From: Pagrus major
Lineage: Eukaryota; Chordata; Actinopteri; Spariformes; Sparidae
Length of the DNA stretch: 64,000 nt
Direction of reading: 5' to 3'
Assembly: GCF_040436345.1 (NCBI RefSeq)
Contig: NC_133230.1
Span: 15,634,197 to 15,698,196, forward strand
Part shown: piece by piece, positions 1-12,656 of the stretch
How the letters are laid out: each line of letters opens with the position of its first letter
Position numbering within the stretch: position 1 is the stretch's first letter
Translations under genes and position numbers: made by a program
The notes under the pieces: model-generated
What the model saw: the letters and a program-made list of their open reading frames with translations, nothing else
What the model was told of the DNA's origin: nothing
Databases searched by the model: none

Positions 1-79
1 AAAGTCAGAATAAATGTCATCTAAACATGCCTCTGCGGCCATGCAGCTCAGTTAATGTTTTGTTTTTTGCATTTTTCAG

Positions 80-2252
80 GCGCTACTGGAGCGGACTGGA
101 TACACCCTGGATGTCACCACGGGGCAGAGAAAATATGGAGGTCCCCCACCTGAGGATGTGTTTAAAGGAACACAACCAGGGATTGGAACTGAGGTAGATA
201 AGTGATATTTTTTTTATTTTTTTTTTTCTCATTATTTTCAATGCTCTGATTTTTTTTAATTGGACAAGAAGTATTAAGTTGTTAGGTTTATGCTGCAATG
301 TTCTTAATAAATAGCCTTAAATATCATCCTATATATTGGGCTCTACAAATCTATTACACTTGTACATCTGTTTCCCTCTTCCTCATCAGGTGTTTGTCGG
401 AAAAATCCCAAGGGATTTGTATGAAGATGAGCTGGTGCCGCTCTTTGAGTCTGCTGGTGCCATCTGGGACCTCAGGTTAATGATGGACCCTCTCTCTGGT
501 CAGAATAGAGGTTATGCCTTCATCACATACTGCAATAAGGATGATGCCCAAAAGGCAGTGAAGCTTGTAAGTAGCACGACAGAGCATTGTAAGAAAAATA
601 TCAAACCACAGAACAACTGTAATATTTAGAGCGGCCTCTCTTTTTTTATTTTTCAGTGTGATAACCATGAAATCCGCCCTGGCAAGTACTTGGGAGTGTG
701 TATATCTGTTGCAAACAATCGTCTGTTTGTCGGATCAATTCCAAAAAACAAGACAAGAGAAAGTATATTGGAAGACTTTGGCAAAGTCACAGGTTAGTTT
801 CAAGTGCACAGAGGTGGATTTGTGCAGTCATATGAAGGATAAAAGACATATGGAAGTTAAGAGATGTTTTTTTTTCTTTTTTTTATCTTCCAGAGGGTCT
901 CCAAGAGGTCATATTGTACCACCAGCCAGATGACAAGAAGAAGAACCGTGGCTTCTGTTTCCTGGAGTACGAGGACCACAAGTCTGCAGCACAGGCTCGC
1001 CGCCGCCTGATGAGTGGCAAGGTCAAGGTGTGGGGAAATCCTGTCACTGTAGAGTGGGCTGACCCTGTCGCCGAGCCAGACCCGGAGGTCATGGCCAAGG
1101 TTAGCAAGTCTCATGTCTTCCTCTTAGAAACATGACAAGCATGCCTCTGTTCTACAGGGTAACAAACATTGTGTATTTTGTTTGTGTGTGTTTGTAGGTC
1201 AAGGTGCTCTTTGTAAGGAAGCTGGCGACTGCAGTGACTGAAGAGCTTCTTGAAAAGACCTTCTCTCAGTTTGGAAAGCTGGAGCGAGTAAAGAAATTGA
1301 AAGACTACGCATTTGTCCATTTTGAAGAAAGGGATGCTGCCGTAAAGGTGGGAATTTTATGCTTTGGACAGGATGTCTGATGCATGTCTCATGATTCTGT
1401 GCATTCCATTAATGGGCTGTTTTGTTCGGTTAGGCAATGGATGAGATGAATGGGAAAGAGCTGGGAGGAGAGGAAATTGAGATCGTCCTGGCAAAGCCCC
1501 CAGACAAGAAGAGGAAAGAGCGCCAAGCAGCTCGGCAGACCACCAGGAATTCAGGGTGAGGGAAAGGGACATGTGACTGGTCAACTTCCCAACTTATTCT
1601 CATATGAGGGAGTCATTATATGTAACACTATCCTCCTCTCTGCAGGTATGATGACTACTACTACTACCCACCTCCACGCATGCCCCCACCAGGCCGAGGC
1701 AGGGGTCGTGGTGGCCGAGGCGGCTATGCCTATCCACCAGATTACTATGGATATGAAGACTACTATGATGACTACTATGGCTACGACTATCATGACTACC
1801 GTGGTGGCTATGAAGACCCCTACTACGGCTACGACGATGTGTACAGCATGAGGGGCCGTGGTACTCGTCCCAGCAGGGGGGGGCCTCCTCCACCGAGGGC
1901 TCGTGGGGCGCCACCGGCACGTGGCCGTGGTGGCTATGCCCAAAGAGGTCCACCCCTTGGTGGTCCAAGGGGTGGCCGAGGAGGACGGGGAGCCCCTTTC
2001 CAGCCACAGAGGGGCCGCGGTCCTCGTGGAGCCAGAGGCAATCGCGGAGGTAACGTCGGCGGAAAGAGGAAGGCAGACGTGTTTAACCAGCCTGACTCCA
2101 AGCGCCGCCAGACCAACAACCAACAGAACTGGGGGTCCCAGCCCATCGCCCAGCAGCCCCTGCAGCAAGGGGCCGACTATTCCGGTAACTATGGTTACAG
2201 TAATGACACCATGGAGTTTTCACAGGATTCTTATGGGCAGCAGTGGAAGTAG
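80..2252 (+). CDS. hnrnpr: hnRNP R, 3' part of gene (5' end outside window)
   Basis: RNA-binding protein of pre-mRNA processing and mRNA transport. Seven coding exons are visible: 80-193, 390-566, 657-792, 894-1099, 1198-1347, 1434-1555 and 1646-2252. Each is bounded by AG/GT, and together they give 504 codons including the TAG stop. The visible part starts inside the acidic N-terminal region ([15 protein letters not shown]). RRM1 follows ([27 protein letters not shown]), then RRM2 ([17 protein letters not shown]) and RRM3 ([17 protein letters not shown]). The C-terminus has a Tyr/Asp-rich stretch, RGG boxes, a [11 protein letters not shown] nuclear-signal region and the ending YGQQWK. SYNCRIP is the close paralogue. 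[18 protein letters not shown] and the [16 protein letters not shown] linker match HNRNPR better from memory. The first exon or exons lie upstream of the window. Confidence 0.95.
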
Positions 2253-3060
2253 ATGCACCAAAAGGTATTTGGCAAAGTGTCAACAAAAAAAGAGAAAAAC
2301 AAGAAAAAAGACAAAAAAAAACAAAAAACAGGAGATTGGCCACAATTTTTTGATTGACTTTTTATTCGTCATCCCTCATGAAAAAAAAAATCTGTATATA
2401 TCTCAGAAAAAATGGACAGACCCCAGAATTGGCTCAAGATGATTGGCTGGAAAGCCTTTTGGCTGAAGAAGTGAACGTAACCGTTGTGGTGAATCATTTC
2501 TTACTCCTACGGTTACATTGGGACACGTGTCTTTAAAAAACACAAAAAATACTTTTATTGTTACATTTTGTTCCTGATTCTTTTAAAGCCAACAATGAAC
2601 ATTTACAAAAAAAGTGGACATTCATTCTCAAAAGTCTGAGAGGACATTAAATAACGATATTTGCCTTGCAGGAAGTTTTGTCCATTCCCCTTTCCTCCCT
2701 CCCCTTCTTGTACTCCCTTTATTTGTGGTTTCTCATAGTTGCTTAGGGACTTGCTTGTAAATAAATGCATATGGTTAGAGCTTCATACGTCATTTTTTGC
2801 AATGGTGGAGAAAAGAATCCACAGGAAGGAAGAAATCAAAGTTTTGTAATGTTCAAAGTGTATGCCTAGCATTTCTAGAGGTAGACAAATTGTGTTTTTT
2901 TTTAAAACTGATACCATAACTTCCCATGTTTTCTTTGAACTTGCCCAATAGAATTTGGTTTGGCTTACCTTAAGAGCCATAGCAGTTTGTTCTCTGATGT
3001 TCTTTGTATTTATAACTTTTACGTTTGTTCCGTTTCAATAAAACTCAGCTGAGCATCAGT
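2253..3060 (+). other. hnrnpr: hnrnpr 3'UTR with poly(A) signal
   Basis: A-rich sequence follows the TAG stop, then an AT-rich untranslated stretch without a sensible reading frame. A canonical AATAAA lies at 3037-3042, followed by G/T-containing sequence. This is the most likely cleavage region of the transcript. Confidence 0.75.
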
Positions 3061-6000
3061 CAATTGTCAGATACTCAAATTGAGTGTTGTCATTCAGTAT
3101 TTGATTTGAATTTTACCTCAAATTCTCTTATTTGGATGAAGACCTTCTTTTCCAAGTCAATTGTGCAGTCAGACAACGGGACAAGAGAATTTCGAAGGTG
3201 TTTGGATGATGAAATGATTCAACAGGATTTTAACCCTTTAATTTTCAGTGCATGTTGCATCAGACTGCAGTCATTTGCTTAACCAGAATTGATATAATAA
3301 ATATCGCAGCAATAACAACAACTGCTAGAGGACTTCTTGCGATTACTCAAGATCGTATCTATCTTTCAGGATGTGTGTGTGCACAGGTAAACAGTCTATG
3401 CTTGAGTAAACTACAGCTTAGGTATTTTATTTTGTGAAAATTATAGATGCTTAATTAACTATAACTAACATTTTGCTAAAATTATTGCTTTAGTACAGCC
3501 CTTTTACTTTACTTTTGTCTGTAATTTTACCCCTTCCTTCATAGCACATCTAATCAAAGCTAGCCAAAAAAAAGGGTTTTGGATGCAGCCAAGGAAATGG
3601 ATAATAATGCAGTAGTTTATTGTAATAGTAATCTAGTAGAAGTAAAAAGAAGGCGGTATTTGCATTGGTGTACATTTCCCTTTTGCTTTGCACCTCGAGT
3701 GTTTTAACCTAAGTGTTGTTGTACTGAAGCATATACCGTGTACACCTGTTCACACACACTTGAAAGACGAGGACAATCTTGGATAATGGTGAGATGTCAC
3801 TTGCACTGATATGATCCTGATACTGACATCCTTCCAACAGTCAGAACAACACATTTGACACTGAATGGACTTGTATTTGTATGCAATTTCCAAAATCTGC
3901 ACACCATCTCATCCATCCGTTCTCTCCTTTTGAAGACACACCAAGGATCTGATCATCCAAAGGGTTAAAATTCTTAAAAAATGCCTTTTGCTTTAGCAAG
4001 TGATCACCTTTCAGTTTGTTTACCATAGATTTTTTTTTTTTTTTTTTATTAGCTTGTGCCTTTTGGTACCATGGTATCACTGTATTTTGTTTCATGGTGT
4101 CTGTCCTCTTATTCCAACCTGCCTAGGTGGAGAAGCATTGAGAGCGGCACCACTAGAATGAGGAACTCACCTGAACGGTACTCAAGGGTGAGCTAGCCTT
4201 GCACAGAGTACTGTCTCCTCTCCTGTAGCTAATTGTAATCACTGGAGAAACACTAGCCATAATTATACTTTTTATTGTTTCTTTACTAATATACTGTACG
4301 ACAAATCAAGCTTTATTTTATATAGTTGGAGTGTGATTTCTTTTTCCCAGGCAATGAAGAACACAAGTCACTAAAGTTGACTGAAGAATCATTGGAATTA
4401 TTAAAATCTTGTTACCAGCATGTTTCTGGAGTAATGGGAACACATGAGAGGTGCACATTTCCTTCACAGACATATTTTTCCAAAAGAAATGCACAATTTT
4501 AGTTTTTTAGTTTGTTAAGACTGAATTAAACAGCCAAAGGGCAGACAGACAAGGATTTGGTAAGCGCCATAAACCCCAGAATCCTGCAAACACCTGTTGC
4601 CTGTCTTGGTTTACTGCACCAAAATCACCTCAGCTGTCTGCACGCATTCTATGAATGGAAGGTGGTGGTGATCAATTCCCCTCCTACGCCGCTAGAGGTA
4701 GCAGTTCCACACCAGCATCGACTAGTGGTCCATTGTTCCTTTATCCGACGCTGCATTTATTGGCTATTTTCTGAGCTGGAAAGGTGTTGATCGATAGGTA
4801 GATATTGACTACATGAGCTGTTTTCCAAATGTATTCAAACAGCTGTGGTGATACTGAATCAAAAGAGGGTAAAATTGGCTGATGTTGGAACAATGGCTGT
4901 GCCTCAAAACTGATGTCTGTACCCTTCAAAGCCACATGATGGCAGTATTTACATTGCACAGGTAAGACTGAAATGGGGAGCACAGTATTGCAGCAGCGAG
5001 CTTAATTCACTCTATTGACTGATTTTGGTTTTGCTTTGAAGTGCCATCAAATGCTGGAGTGTCCTTTTCTCATGTCAGAACTGTGTCTTTATATGTTGCC
5101 TCTTGTCAGCAGGCAGTAAAGGAGCTGCCCTCCGTCCATGTGAATGAGTTTACACAAATGGAAGGGACTGATTGGTAAGATTGTTCATTATCTGAACTAA
5201 TGCTCAGAAAGTCTCGACATGTTTGTATTTTTTACATTTTGTCATATTTCAAAATATAATGTTTGATGTCTGAGTTGTCTCCTTACAATTTATTTACTTC
5301 CCAGAGTCAGTAAGATTTGTAAGTTATCTTTTCAGAATATAACTGAGCATCAAGTCACAAATCTAGCATATACGTTTTTCAGTCGTTAGATATATTCCTT
5401 CATATTAAAGATGATAAGCTGTCTTTCTGGTCATGTTGTTGGTTTTGATAAAAATTGACCAAGATTTATTAACATGCCCTTTTCTGTGTGGCCCTTTTCT
5501 AGTGCTGAGTCAGGAGACTGTTCTCCACGAGCTACGGGCCAGAACCATCACAGGGTTTCTCATTCCTTGGAATGAACCACTTACTGGACTGTACACTTCA
5601 GATCTGGTACTCAGGGGAACAAGAAGTGGCTGACCAGTTTACAGCGCATCAGAGAAGACACAGGTGAGAAGTAATTGTAGATTAGTGCAGCTACTTGTGT
5701 TGGAGAAAGCTTTGGCTTGTAGTATTTGCATTGCTTGGAGCATAATTAGTTAAAAACATACTAAAAATAGTTTACACCAATAAATGAGACAATGAATTTT
5801 GATGCACCATTATGCAATTTTTCCCACCATAATTATATGCTCTGACTTCATACAATCTCTCAATACATTGCTGAAAATTGCCTGTCAGGACAACTTTGTT
5901 TTTTACAATTTTGTTTTTCATCAGGGCCCTTATGTCCCCACCAGTTTTTAACAAAGTGCTGTGCTGGGTTAAACTGGTATATGAATTATTGTTTGTTTAA

Positions 6001-7590
6001 TTTTGAAAATAATTTACTCTTGAAAGTTCTTGAATTGTATCATTTCAAAAGAGAACCAAGCCTGCTTATATTGAAACATAACACATGACATGTTTTGTGT
6101 AAAATGCTGTAAGTTGTCAGTGATGCAAATGTAAATTTCCATCTCCAATGAGTAGACCATTTATAACGCTGCCTGTGTAATACAGAGTTTTTTGAATTGT
6201 CTATATTCTAATGTTTTATGTCTTTTCACTTACTGCAGAAGTGTAGGAGGATACAGCTGATGGACATGAGGATCCAGAGCTCCATCCAGCAGAAATATTA
6301 CTGAAAAGGGAAATTATGTGTTGTTCTTGATTTGTCAAATATATTTTATTACCCAAGGAAATGTGTGTGCTTGTGTGTTTATTTACTTGTGTGTTTATTA
6401 ACTTAGAAAACATTACAGCAGGTGAATATCTTGACAACACATGTGGGTCCTCACAGTGTAAGGTCTTGTGAATTATTTTTTGTTAATTTCATTTGTGGTT
6501 CATACAGTCAATGAAAAACATGTTTTTTTAATTGCAAACTTCACCAGTCTAGCAGATGGAAATGGGGGAGGGCATGTTGACATGATAGGCGGACCACTGT
6601 CACCTGTCGGCGGCCTACCTTCGCCAGTTATCTGAACTGTACTTGCCCCTTCCTGCCTCAACGCGATCACATTAAAGGGTAAACTTTGTGTGGACACAGG
6701 TAGGTTAGAGGTAGCACACAGTGGAGGAGCAGTATTTGCAAGCTTTAAATATGGGGCAAATTTTGCACTTGGGAAAAAAATGCCCTAATTTTTGATGCAA
6801 TGAGCTACATGCCGAGGGGAATTGCCTGAGACCCTGAAGGAGTTGTCAGAAAGAGCGTTTATAATATTTGCATTGAACCTTCAAGTAAGTATATTGGCTG
6901 GTTGTTGGAGGCTAATGTTGCTGCACGTATGTAGACCGTAACAACAATAGTCCTACGTAAACTTGTCGGAATGTCTTCATTGAATTGCGAATAAATCTCT
7001 GTAAAACTAAATTTGATAATATAACAACGGCAGTCTTACTAAGTTTGATAACGGACTGAAAATCATGCGTTTTCTCCTCCAAAGTGCAATTCTTGTGGAA
7101 GCGGAAGTGAACACTCTTCTACTTCCTGACTTTTCAAAATAAGGTTACCAAGGGTATTTTTAAAATCGAGAAATAACGTCCCTTTTCAAGTAAAGTTTCG
7201 TATCCTCCGTCCTTCCAATTGTTTTTTTGTTTTTTTATTAGCTGTATGCGATATATTAATTTTCATATTTAAATAGCCACTAACACGAAGCGTTTCCCTT
7301 TTATTAACTCACGTTTTAATTAATAATAACGTATTATTGACGTAAATTCACTCTATGCAAGGCACAATTTGTCTGATTTTATTGTATGTTTTTCTTTAAT
7401 ATAGAAAAAAAAACCTAATTTACACACTAAGGCCATAATTAAATTCTGTTCTAATAACGGATGAGACATGAAACGTTAGTACAGAGATGATAAAATATGC
7501 CACATAGAAATAATAACAACATTAAGATAGATTAGACAGAGTAAGACATAAAATTATCATTTATTTGATAAAAAAAAACGATCTGCATTA
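3061..7590. other. Intergenic region, no convincing gene
   Basis: About 4.5 kb of AT-rich DNA between hnrnpr and dnajc8. No reading frame looks conserved. One piece has splice-like borders on the plus strand: a pyrimidine tract and AG before 5503, and CAG/GTGAGA after 5663. A second acceptor (ACTGCAG) lies at 6238, followed by a short AT-rich tail. It has no long open frame, so at best it is a weak candidate for a noncoding transcript or a decayed exon pair. Confidence 0.4.
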
Positions 7591-7594
7591 AATT

Positions 7595-7650
7595 AACTGA
7601 TCACGTGACGCACCTACGTCACATGTAAACCCGGGGAAGATGGCGGCCGC
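7595..7650 (+). promoter_or_regulatory. dnajc8: dnajc8 core promoter elements
   Basis: Just upstream of the start codon are a palindromic E-box (TCACGTGA, 7601-7608) and a CRE/ATF-like TACGTCAC (7615-7622). A YY1-type AAGATGGCGGC (7638-7648) overlaps the start codon. The region 7600-7850 is also richer in CpG than the DNA upstream, as expected for a housekeeping promoter. Factor names are inferred from motif form only. Confidence 0.5.
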
Positions 7651-10600
7651 CGGAGGAGAGCCTTCTACTCACGTCCCGTCGGATGAATTATTCCAAAACT
7701 TTATCTCGGAGGTACGATAAACCCTCTGCAAACTTCTAAGTTTTAAAAGTGTCGTTTGCTGTCCGTACATCGGCTGGAATCGTTTACTCGCCGGTTCTCG
7801 TGTTTGTCATCTACGAGGCCTTGCAGACATGAGCATCGGCTAACGATAAGGCGCTAACATTCACTGAGATGTTTTGCGAGCAGCTTCGTCTCTCCAGTGT
7901 TATCAGGACACCGCCAAAGATCGTTTATGTTGTTCGTTTCCTTTTCTCAACCACCACACGTCGCTAAAACTAAATCACAATCGGCTAAATAGTAGTTATT
8001 CTCAAGGCGGGAGCTGTTAGCCTCATATCTAGCAGCCCTATCAGTCGCAGTGCCGTGTTAACTACGCTGTGATTCATATTATTTACAGACAGAAGAGGCC
8101 AGGCTCCCAGAAAAGTTTCAGAGCAGCTGAATGTTTCGTCACAAATCATGACTTAATCCTGGCTGTACAAATACAAGACAGAACAGCTTCAGGTGGACGT
8201 TGTAGTTTGACTTTGGTTGTATTTTTTTTTTACAGTTGTCATGGTCATATTTTTCTGACAGGTGAAGCAGATAGAGAAGAGAGACTCTGTGTTAACCTCC
8301 AAGCAGCAGATTGATAGACTGCTCAGGCCTGGCGCATCCTACTTTAATCTCAATCCCTTTGAGGTAAGTGTGCTGAGTGAAATACTGTCATGCAAAGTAT
8401 CTATTCTGTTTGTAGTTAATAATTTTGTCAGTTCATAAATGTTAAAAATATTTTTGGATCAAGTTATTGGAGCCGAGAGAGTCTGACCAACAGGCAAATA
8501 ACCCTGAGTACTGATGTAAAATGACATCAAATGGGAAAAAAAATTAACAACACACCTTGGAAATGATGAAAATGTTTGGTATCTTTAGTTTGTAAATCGT
8601 TTGTATTATTTATCAGTGAAGTAAAATTGAAATCAAATTTCTGAATGAAGTGAGAATTCTACTGTTACTGCTAGTATTTTTACTTGCATAAAGTTGCCAG
8701 AAAAGGAGACTCTACAGGTCAAAAACAGAAGAGCCCAACCATTGTTGTTTAGCTGATCTTATCAGCCGATATTGGCCTACAACAGATATCTTGGTATCAG
8801 TGTATATGTTGTCAGATATGGGCTGATATGAAAACTTTTGTTTCACACAATATGATGCAGAAAAAGATATCTGGGGTAATTTGAAATGATTAAATGCCCA
8901 GTGAAATTTACTGTTACAGTGCACCCATGTCATTTTAGACAATAAAGTTTATTGTTAAACTGTAAAATATCCTGCCTCCTTCACACGTTTGGTTGTCCTG
9001 TTTGAGGGATCATTGCAAAAAAAAATTATATTGGCTTATACATCTATCAGAATTGTTTAGTTACTGATACCTGTATTGGCATCAGCCTAAAAAAACAGCA
9101 AAAGAATTATCTCATATGTTGATCTTTTGTGTGAGTTACAGTAAATAGGCTGACAAATCTGCTCATCAGAGCATGATAATGGAACCAACATTACTCCCAT
9201 AGTTATAATCGATCTCAACGTAATAATTACATTATATTGACACTTTAGTCAAGAGACTTGTGTAGAAGAAACCTACCAATGTTCACATCAATTTCAGGTG
9301 CTGCAGATTGATCCAGAAGCAACAGATGACGAGTTGAAGAAAAGATTTAGAGCGGTAAGAAAAAAAGAAAGAAAATATCCTTTTAGTGGTCTTCTCTGTG
9401 AGAGAGCCATGATGATTTATTTGTGTTTTGTTTCTTAATTCCTAATATTAAGTCTCTTTAACTTTGCAGTTGTCCATTTTGGTCCATCCAGATAAAAATC
9501 AGGATGATCCTGACAGAGCACAGAAAGCCTTTGAAGGTATATCTCTTACATCTCTGATTACATACATGCTGTAAAAAAAAATATTATTATAATATATTAA
9601 TATCATTAAACTGATGAATTCATATCATGTTGCCTAGTTTGTGATGTCATGTAGGATGTTAACAAACACAGTAAATCACAACATTCAGCTTCTTGAATCA
9701 TGTACAAGTTTAATTTCACCCGAATATCTCACTGTGTTCAAGCTGTGGACAAGGCATACAAACTCCTCCTGGAACCAGAGCAGAAGAAGAGAGCCTTAGA
9801 TGTGATCCATGCAGGAAAGGAATATGTGGAGCATAATGTGAGCGTTCAATACATTCCCTTACCTTTCAAACATTTATCAACTCCGTATTGCTCAGCTCTG
9901 TTTTGTAACATGTTTTTTTCTGCCATTCTGGTCTTCCAACAGGTAAAGGAGAAAAAGAAACAGTTGAAGAAGGATGGGAAACTATTGGATGTAGAAGAGG
10001 ATGACCCTGAAATGGTACGTCAGAGTCATAGAAACACAAACTGGGATGGGTGTTGAATATAGAATTAAAATCTGACTTTAATCAAAATTACATTAAAAGT
10101 TAATTTAAGAAGAAAGACTAAAATATTTAAAAAGGGAGGACAATGTTATGACTTGGCAGATCTAATAGCCATAGTGTCGGTCATGGTATTAACTGCTGTG
10201 TTTTGGACATCAATTGGACAATGTATTTTTATAAACTGAATTGATGCGTTGATGATCATACATCTTGTCCTTATAATGCAAATTTCCCTGTTGTGGGACT
10301 AATAAAGGATTAACTTATCTTTCCAGTTCAGGCAAGCAGTGTACAAACAGACCATGAAACTGTTTGCAGAGCTTGAAATCAAGAGGAAGGAAAGGGAAGC
10401 AAAGGACATGCATGAAAGGTAAATGACACATTGCATATTAACCTGACTTAACCCTTTTTATTTAGATGTCCAAATCAGATATAAATGGTGATATTATCTC
10501 ATCAAAATGTTATGGATTATTTCTTTCAATTTACCAGGAAAAGGGCAAGGGAGGAAGAAATCGAGCAAGCAGAGAAAGCAAAGCGAGACAGAGAATGGCA

Positions 10601-10821
10601 GAAAAACTTTGAGGTGAGTTCCTCTGTGACTGTGGTTACTACCTTGTATAAATGGAAACGTGGAAACATGACCTTTTTTCTCTTTTTTTTTTTGTCAGGA
10701 AACAAGAGATGGGCGTGTGGACAGTTGGAGGACCTTCCAGGCCAAAGGCAAGAAAAGCAAGGAGAAAAAGAACAGGTCCTTCCTCAAGCCCCCAAAAGTC
10801 AAGATGGAACAGAGGGAATGA
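7640..10821 (+). CDS. dnajc8: DnaJ homolog subfamily C member 8
   Basis: J-domain co-chaperone associated with spliceosomal and SR-protein kinase complexes in the nucleus. Nine exons: 7640-7711, 8262-8363, 9298-9354, 9470-9536, 9743-9837, 9943-10014, 10327-10418, 10538-10613 and 10699-10821. All have AG/GT borders and total 251 aa plus TGA; the human protein is 253 aa. The J domain covers about residues 57-124 and has the HPD motif at 83-85 (LVHPDKNQDD), needed to stimulate Hsp70 ATPase. A long charged helix follows (ELEIKRKEREAK, KRAREEEIEQAEKAKR). The end KPPKVKMEQRE is the same as in mammals. The start is MAAAGG, inside a Kozak- and YY1-like context. Nothing appears broken. Confidence 0.97.
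8740..9130 (+). repeat. Interspersed repeat in dnajc8 intron 2 (family member 1)
   Basis: This stretch contains repeated cagccgata/gatatc-type words and a segment around 8938-8975 (TTTATTGTTAAACTGTAAAA core). The core recurs almost identically, inverted, at about 24405-24445. The flanks also match in order, including the 'ccgatat' region. It looks like an old non-autonomous DNA element; no ends or target-site duplication could be fixed. Confidence 0.55.
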
Positions 10822-11400
10822 TGCTGTAAAATTGGACTTTATTAAACTCACTATTGTAAAAACCCCTGTTCTGTGTATCCTCACCTCATCGTCCAGTCAG
10901 CTGTGTGGCCTGCATCATCGGGACACATCCTCATCCTGACCAACGTAGTTTTGTACTTGGTTTTTCTAATGTACATATTTGTGATCTGGACCCAGAGATC
11001 CTACCTGCCTCATGTAAGAAAGGAAAATGATGCATCTTCCACGTCTGTTACTGACGAGAAAAATGTGGTTTGTCATTATTTTTGTTCTTTTTTTTTAAAA
11101 CTAAATAAAGCTTGGACTTAACAAGCCTATTGCACCAGTGTTCTGCAAAGTTGAGTCCAGGGTTTGGTAGGTGGTATCTAAAGGTACGTGGCATTTTCAC
11201 TGAGAGAACAGGGTTGTAATTATCGATCACTTAGCAAGCAAATACAGTACAGAACGGAAAATGATTCAGGGATGTCCACAGAAACATTTAAAGTCTGCAG
11301 TACAAATGCAGGTTTTGCATTTAGTGTCTCAACATCCCGTCCCTCTTAGAGCTGCATGTCTGAAATGTGTTCATTAAAATACTGTGAATAAAAACACCAA
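10822..11400 (+). other. dnajc8: dnajc8 3'UTR with two poly(A) signals
   Basis: Untranslated DNA after the stop. AATAAA signals lie at 11104-11109 and near 11386. The 3' end faces the 3' end of the next, minus-strand gene, so the two transcription units are convergent. Confidence 0.6.
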
Positions 11401-11840
11401 ACACCCGACTGGTGTTTGTTGTACATAATTTCCTATTTATGTTCTTTTTGAAAAGATAGAATGAAATCTGCTTACCTGCTTTAGATTTCCAATGATTTCA
11501 GGTCAGGAATGTGATTACAATTCACACAAAGACAACTTAGAGATTTACATGATTTTATAACTTTCATATTTCACAAAAAACAGTTCTGCTCATCAAGCAG
11601 ACAAACAAATTGTGCAAAGATTGATACAGTACAATCTGCAAAACAAAACCAAGAAATCAACAAGCAACATTCCCTAAATTAAATTAAGACTAATCCACAT
11701 ATCCTCCAGCCTTTTCTTGGATTTTCAGCTGTGAGCTCAGTTTATTTTTAACTGAAGTCACCTTTCCACCGTGAGCCCTTTGTCCTTCAAGTCTCTTGAG
11801 GATCACTTAAACAGTCTGATTGTCCTTTAGGTGTTAGGTC

Positions 11841-12656
11841 TCACATGACTTTGCACGGATCTCCACCAGCAGCAGGACCGGCCACGGCAGGAGATCCAGT
11901 ACTACCTCCCATCAGTCCATCCAGACTGAGGCCTTGGAAGGCTCCGAAGAAGGAATCGTCTTTGGCTGGGGCGGGTTTTCTGGCTGGGGTAGTCTGCTGT
12001 GGACGAGAGTGATGGAGATGATTACATTTCTATACACAAAGTAATAAATCGTTGTTGTTACTTTGATTGTGCTGCACACTTACCCTTGGTAGGCAGTGGT
12101 GGCTCCTGAAGTGAGTTCTTCTGACCGACCTCTCTGCATTCTTCTTGGCAAGAATGGCTTGCTGTCGCTTCCTTTGGCAAACAAGACAGAAGCAACATGA
12201 GGCATGGCACATGGGCAAGCAGCTTATTCATGTGAGGAACAGCCTTATCCTAATTAAGCCAAGTCTGTCTGGCCAGGAGACTCTGTACCTTGTCTTACAA
12301 CGTCAGAACAGTATTTACAAAGTCAGAACAGTATGAACAAACTTTTAGCAAAAACTGCAACAAAATCTCAATTTAAAAAAAACTAGAATGTGTGTTTTAG
12401 AGTTTGATTTTTCTTGTGAGCCACCCTACCTTTCTCTCTTCAGTTCATCCTGGTAAAGTCTGAGCCAGGAGTCCGGGACTTTCTGGGTGTTGCAGGGAAG
12501 GCTTCTCCTCCTGCTGCTGACGCTCTTCCTGCGGGTAAAGCTGTTTCTGCGGACAGACTGGCTCCTCTTGTCCACCCTCTTGGCGGCGGTGCTTTTCCCC
12601 GACACGCAGCTGGTGAACTGCTTCAGGGGAGCCCCAAGTGACATGAGGGAATCCAT
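11841..12656 (-). CDS. Unrecognised small basic protein, RRxS-rich, ending in CKVM
   Basis: Three exons read on the minus strand: 12656-12430, 12171-12084 and 11996-11841. They have consistent GT-AG borders and phases (227, 88 and 156 nt) and give 156 aa. An in-frame stop lies upstream of the Met at 12656, which supports this start. The N-terminal half is very basic, with three spaced RRxS motifs (RRNS, RRKS, RRRS) of the PKA/Aurora consensus type. A predicted helix follows (WLRLYQDELKRERKRQQAI). The C-terminal part is acidic/Gly-rich with a DDSFFGAFQGLSLDGLMGG segment and ends DPCKVM, a CaaX-like box. A poly(A) signal for this strand lies at 11741-11746. I do not recognise the family. Splice fit and biased composition make a real gene likely; its function is unknown. 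Confidence 0.7.

Noticed and set aside
1581-2168. 195-codon minus-strand frame opposite hnrnpr
   Set aside because: Shadow of the Gly/Arg/Tyr-rich last exon of hnrnpr; composition follows the sense codons.
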